The notes below the pieces were generated by a model. It was given only the letters and a program-made list of their open reading frames with translations. It ran no database searches and was not told where the DNA came from. 64,000 bases of DNA from JAUIET01 sp039111475. Lineage in GTDB: Bacteria > Pseudomonadota > Gammaproteobacteria > Pseudomonadales > JAUIET01. Shown one piece after another: positions 63,320 through 64,000 of the stretch. Location: the NCBI GenBank assembly GCA_039111475.1, contig JBCCIP010000027.1, forward strand, positions 17,918-81,917, in the 5' to 3' direction. Each line of letters starts with the position of its first letter. Position 1 is the first letter of the stretch. The position numbers and the translations under genes are program-made.

Positions 63320-63427
63320 CTTTGCCGATACCGTTTATCTGAGCAATATTCGATCTTTTTGACTATAAAACGATCATTTTCGTTACAGCTCAAGCACTTA
63401 GTAATTTTGGGCAATTGGGCCGGCGAA

Positions 63428-63444
63428 CTGGCATACGGATTGCT
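63428..63444 (+). promoter_or_regulatory. Sigma-54 promoter of pilA
   Basis: CTGGCATACGGATTGCT matches the -24/-12 consensus: GG at 63430-63431 and GC at 63442-63443 with the required spacing, plus TTGCT at -12. Transcription would begin near 63455, giving a leader of about 88 bases. RpoN, which reads such promoters, is encoded at 9811-11325. Confidence 0.8.
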
Positions 63445-63542
63445 AACTATTTTCTTGAGCGAATTTGCATCCCGACCCTTAGAGTCTATGCTTTTAGGAC
63501 TACGGAAAAATTCACCCAATACTTAACCGAAGGGGACTTCAA

Positions 63543-63986
63543 ATGAAGAAAACACAACAGGGTTTTACTCTAATCGAACTGATGATCGTTGTTGCGATTA
63601 TCGGCATTTTGGCAGCAGTGGCGTTGCCGGCCTACCAGGACTACACAATTCGCGCAAAGATGAGTGAAGTTGTAGGTTTTGCAGCGGCTGCTAAAGGTGC
63701 TGTGAGCGAGTGTGTACTCGCCGAAGGTGGCACCGCTAACTGCGCTGACAATGGCGACGTTGGTCTGGGTACAGCTTCAACTATCACTAGTGACTACGTT
63801 GAATCGGTTACCGTTGGTGCCGCAGGCGTGATCACAATTGCGATTCAGGGAACAGCGCAAGCTAACCTTGATGCAGGTAATTTGACAATGACCCCAACTT
63901 ACGACCAAAACGCAGGTGTTGACTGGGTTTGTGCAATCAGTGCGGCTGCTTTAAACAAGTATGTGCCACGTGAATGCAGAGTCTAA
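63543..63986 (+). CDS. pilA: PilA, type IVa major pilin
   Basis: A 147-residue prepilin with a short class IVa leader: cleavage after G7 gives mature FTLIELMIVVAIIGILAA with the essential E5. The hydrophobic N-terminal helix is followed by a variable globular domain. Four cysteines (C57, C67, C130, C145) could form two disulfides; the last pair brackets the usual C-terminal D-loop. AAGGGG precedes the ATG. The closely linked pilB, pilC and pilD on the other strand complete the core assembly set. Confidence 0.96.
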   Translation: MKKTQQGFTLIELMIVVAIIGILAAVALPAYQDYTIRAKMSEVVGFAAAAKGAVSECVLAEGGTANCADNGDVGLGTASTITSDYVESVTVGAAGVITIAIQGTAQANLDAGNLTMTPTYDQNAGVDWVCAISAAALNKYVPRECRV

Positions 63987-64000
63987 TAAGCATGCTCTGA

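Larger units (their letters stand above)
63047..63542. other. Divergent pilB-pilA regulatory region
   Basis: 496 bases with no credible gene. It contains an extended -10 element for pilB (63166-63174), two overlapping palindromes (63291-63319) and a -24/-12 promoter for pilA (63428-63444). Open frames across it have no family resemblance and no ribosome-binding sites. Confidence 0.8.

Noticed and set aside
63217..63519. A 100-codon minus-strand frame with several CxxC pairs in the pilB-pilA spacer
   Set aside because: The CxxC pattern first suggested a zinc protein, but the frame covers the pilA sigma-54 promoter and palindromes, and has no ribosome-binding site or family likeness.
1..64000. 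Defence islands, prophage, insertion sequences, CRISPR arrays, tRNA or rRNA genes
   Set aside because: I looked for transposase, integrase or Cas motifs, regular spaced repeats and tRNA cloverleaf patterns and saw none; the gene content is core chromosome throughout.

Overview
This window is a gene-dense piece of a gammaproteobacterial chromosome with moderate GC content. Four blocks point to this class, with an order closer to Pseudomonas-type genomes than to Enterobacterales: the lpt/kds/rpoN/rapZ block, the zapE-rplM-rpsI-petABC-sspAB block, rsmI-lpoA-yraN-diaA-dolP, and a complete dcw cell-wall cluster followed by lpxC-(M23 peptidase)-secA-argJ-mutT-coaE-pilDCBA. I cannot name the genus. 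The LPS-transport and Kdo genes, Lpo/Dol lipoproteins, meso-DAP type MurE, a bc1 complex and type IV pili indicate a respiring Gram-negative cell. I saw no insertion sequence, prophage, CRISPR array, tRNA or rRNA.

Layout. 1-5746 (+): the mreD tail, rng and yhdP. 5721-15860 (-): darP, mgtE, ptsO, rapZ, ptsN, hpf, rpoN, lptB, lptA, lptC, kdsC, kdsD, caxA. This is the outer-membrane LPS export and Kdo block joined to the nitrogen phosphotransferase/sigma-54 block. 16060-20388 (+): mlaC, ibaG, murA, hisG, hisD. 20362-22805: degS (-), a Nif3-like gene (+), zapG (-). 22967-29733 (+): zapE, an unusually long rplM, rpsI, petA, a fused petB-petC gene, sspA, sspB. 29787-33308 (-): dolP, diaA, yraN, lpoA. 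33314-34632 (+): rsmI and the RNase P RNA. 34633-35128 is a long leader containing a probable MraZ operator. 35129-51996 (+) is the compact dcw cluster from mraZ to ftsZ, with most genes overlapping. 52196-58593 (+): lpxC, an M23 peptidase, secA, argJ, mutT. 58603-63046 (-): coaE, pilD, pilC, pilB. pilA (+) follows behind a sigma-54-type promoter.

The genes connect functionally. murA, mraY, murG and murC-F make lipid II. FtsW and FtsI polymerise it at a ring built from FtsZ and FtsA, with LpoA, ZapE and ZapG as accessory factors. LptABC, KdsCD and LpxC serve LPS. RpoN, encoded at 9811-11325, is the sigma factor expected to read the pilA promoter at 63428-63444.

Most of the content is conserved housekeeping, and I did not find a clear new multi-gene system. 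The most unusual items are: (1) ribosomal protein L13 fused through a Lys/Ala-rich linker to a helix-hairpin-helix domain; (2) cytochrome b fused to cytochrome c1 in one reading frame with extra membrane segments at the junction; (3) mlaC left without mlaF, mlaE, mlaD or mlaB beside it; (4) a three-repeat MraZ operator in a 500-base leader; (5) overlapping palindromes upstream of the sigma-54 promoter of pilA; and (6) a Gln in place of the usual Asn in the SxN motif of FtsI.
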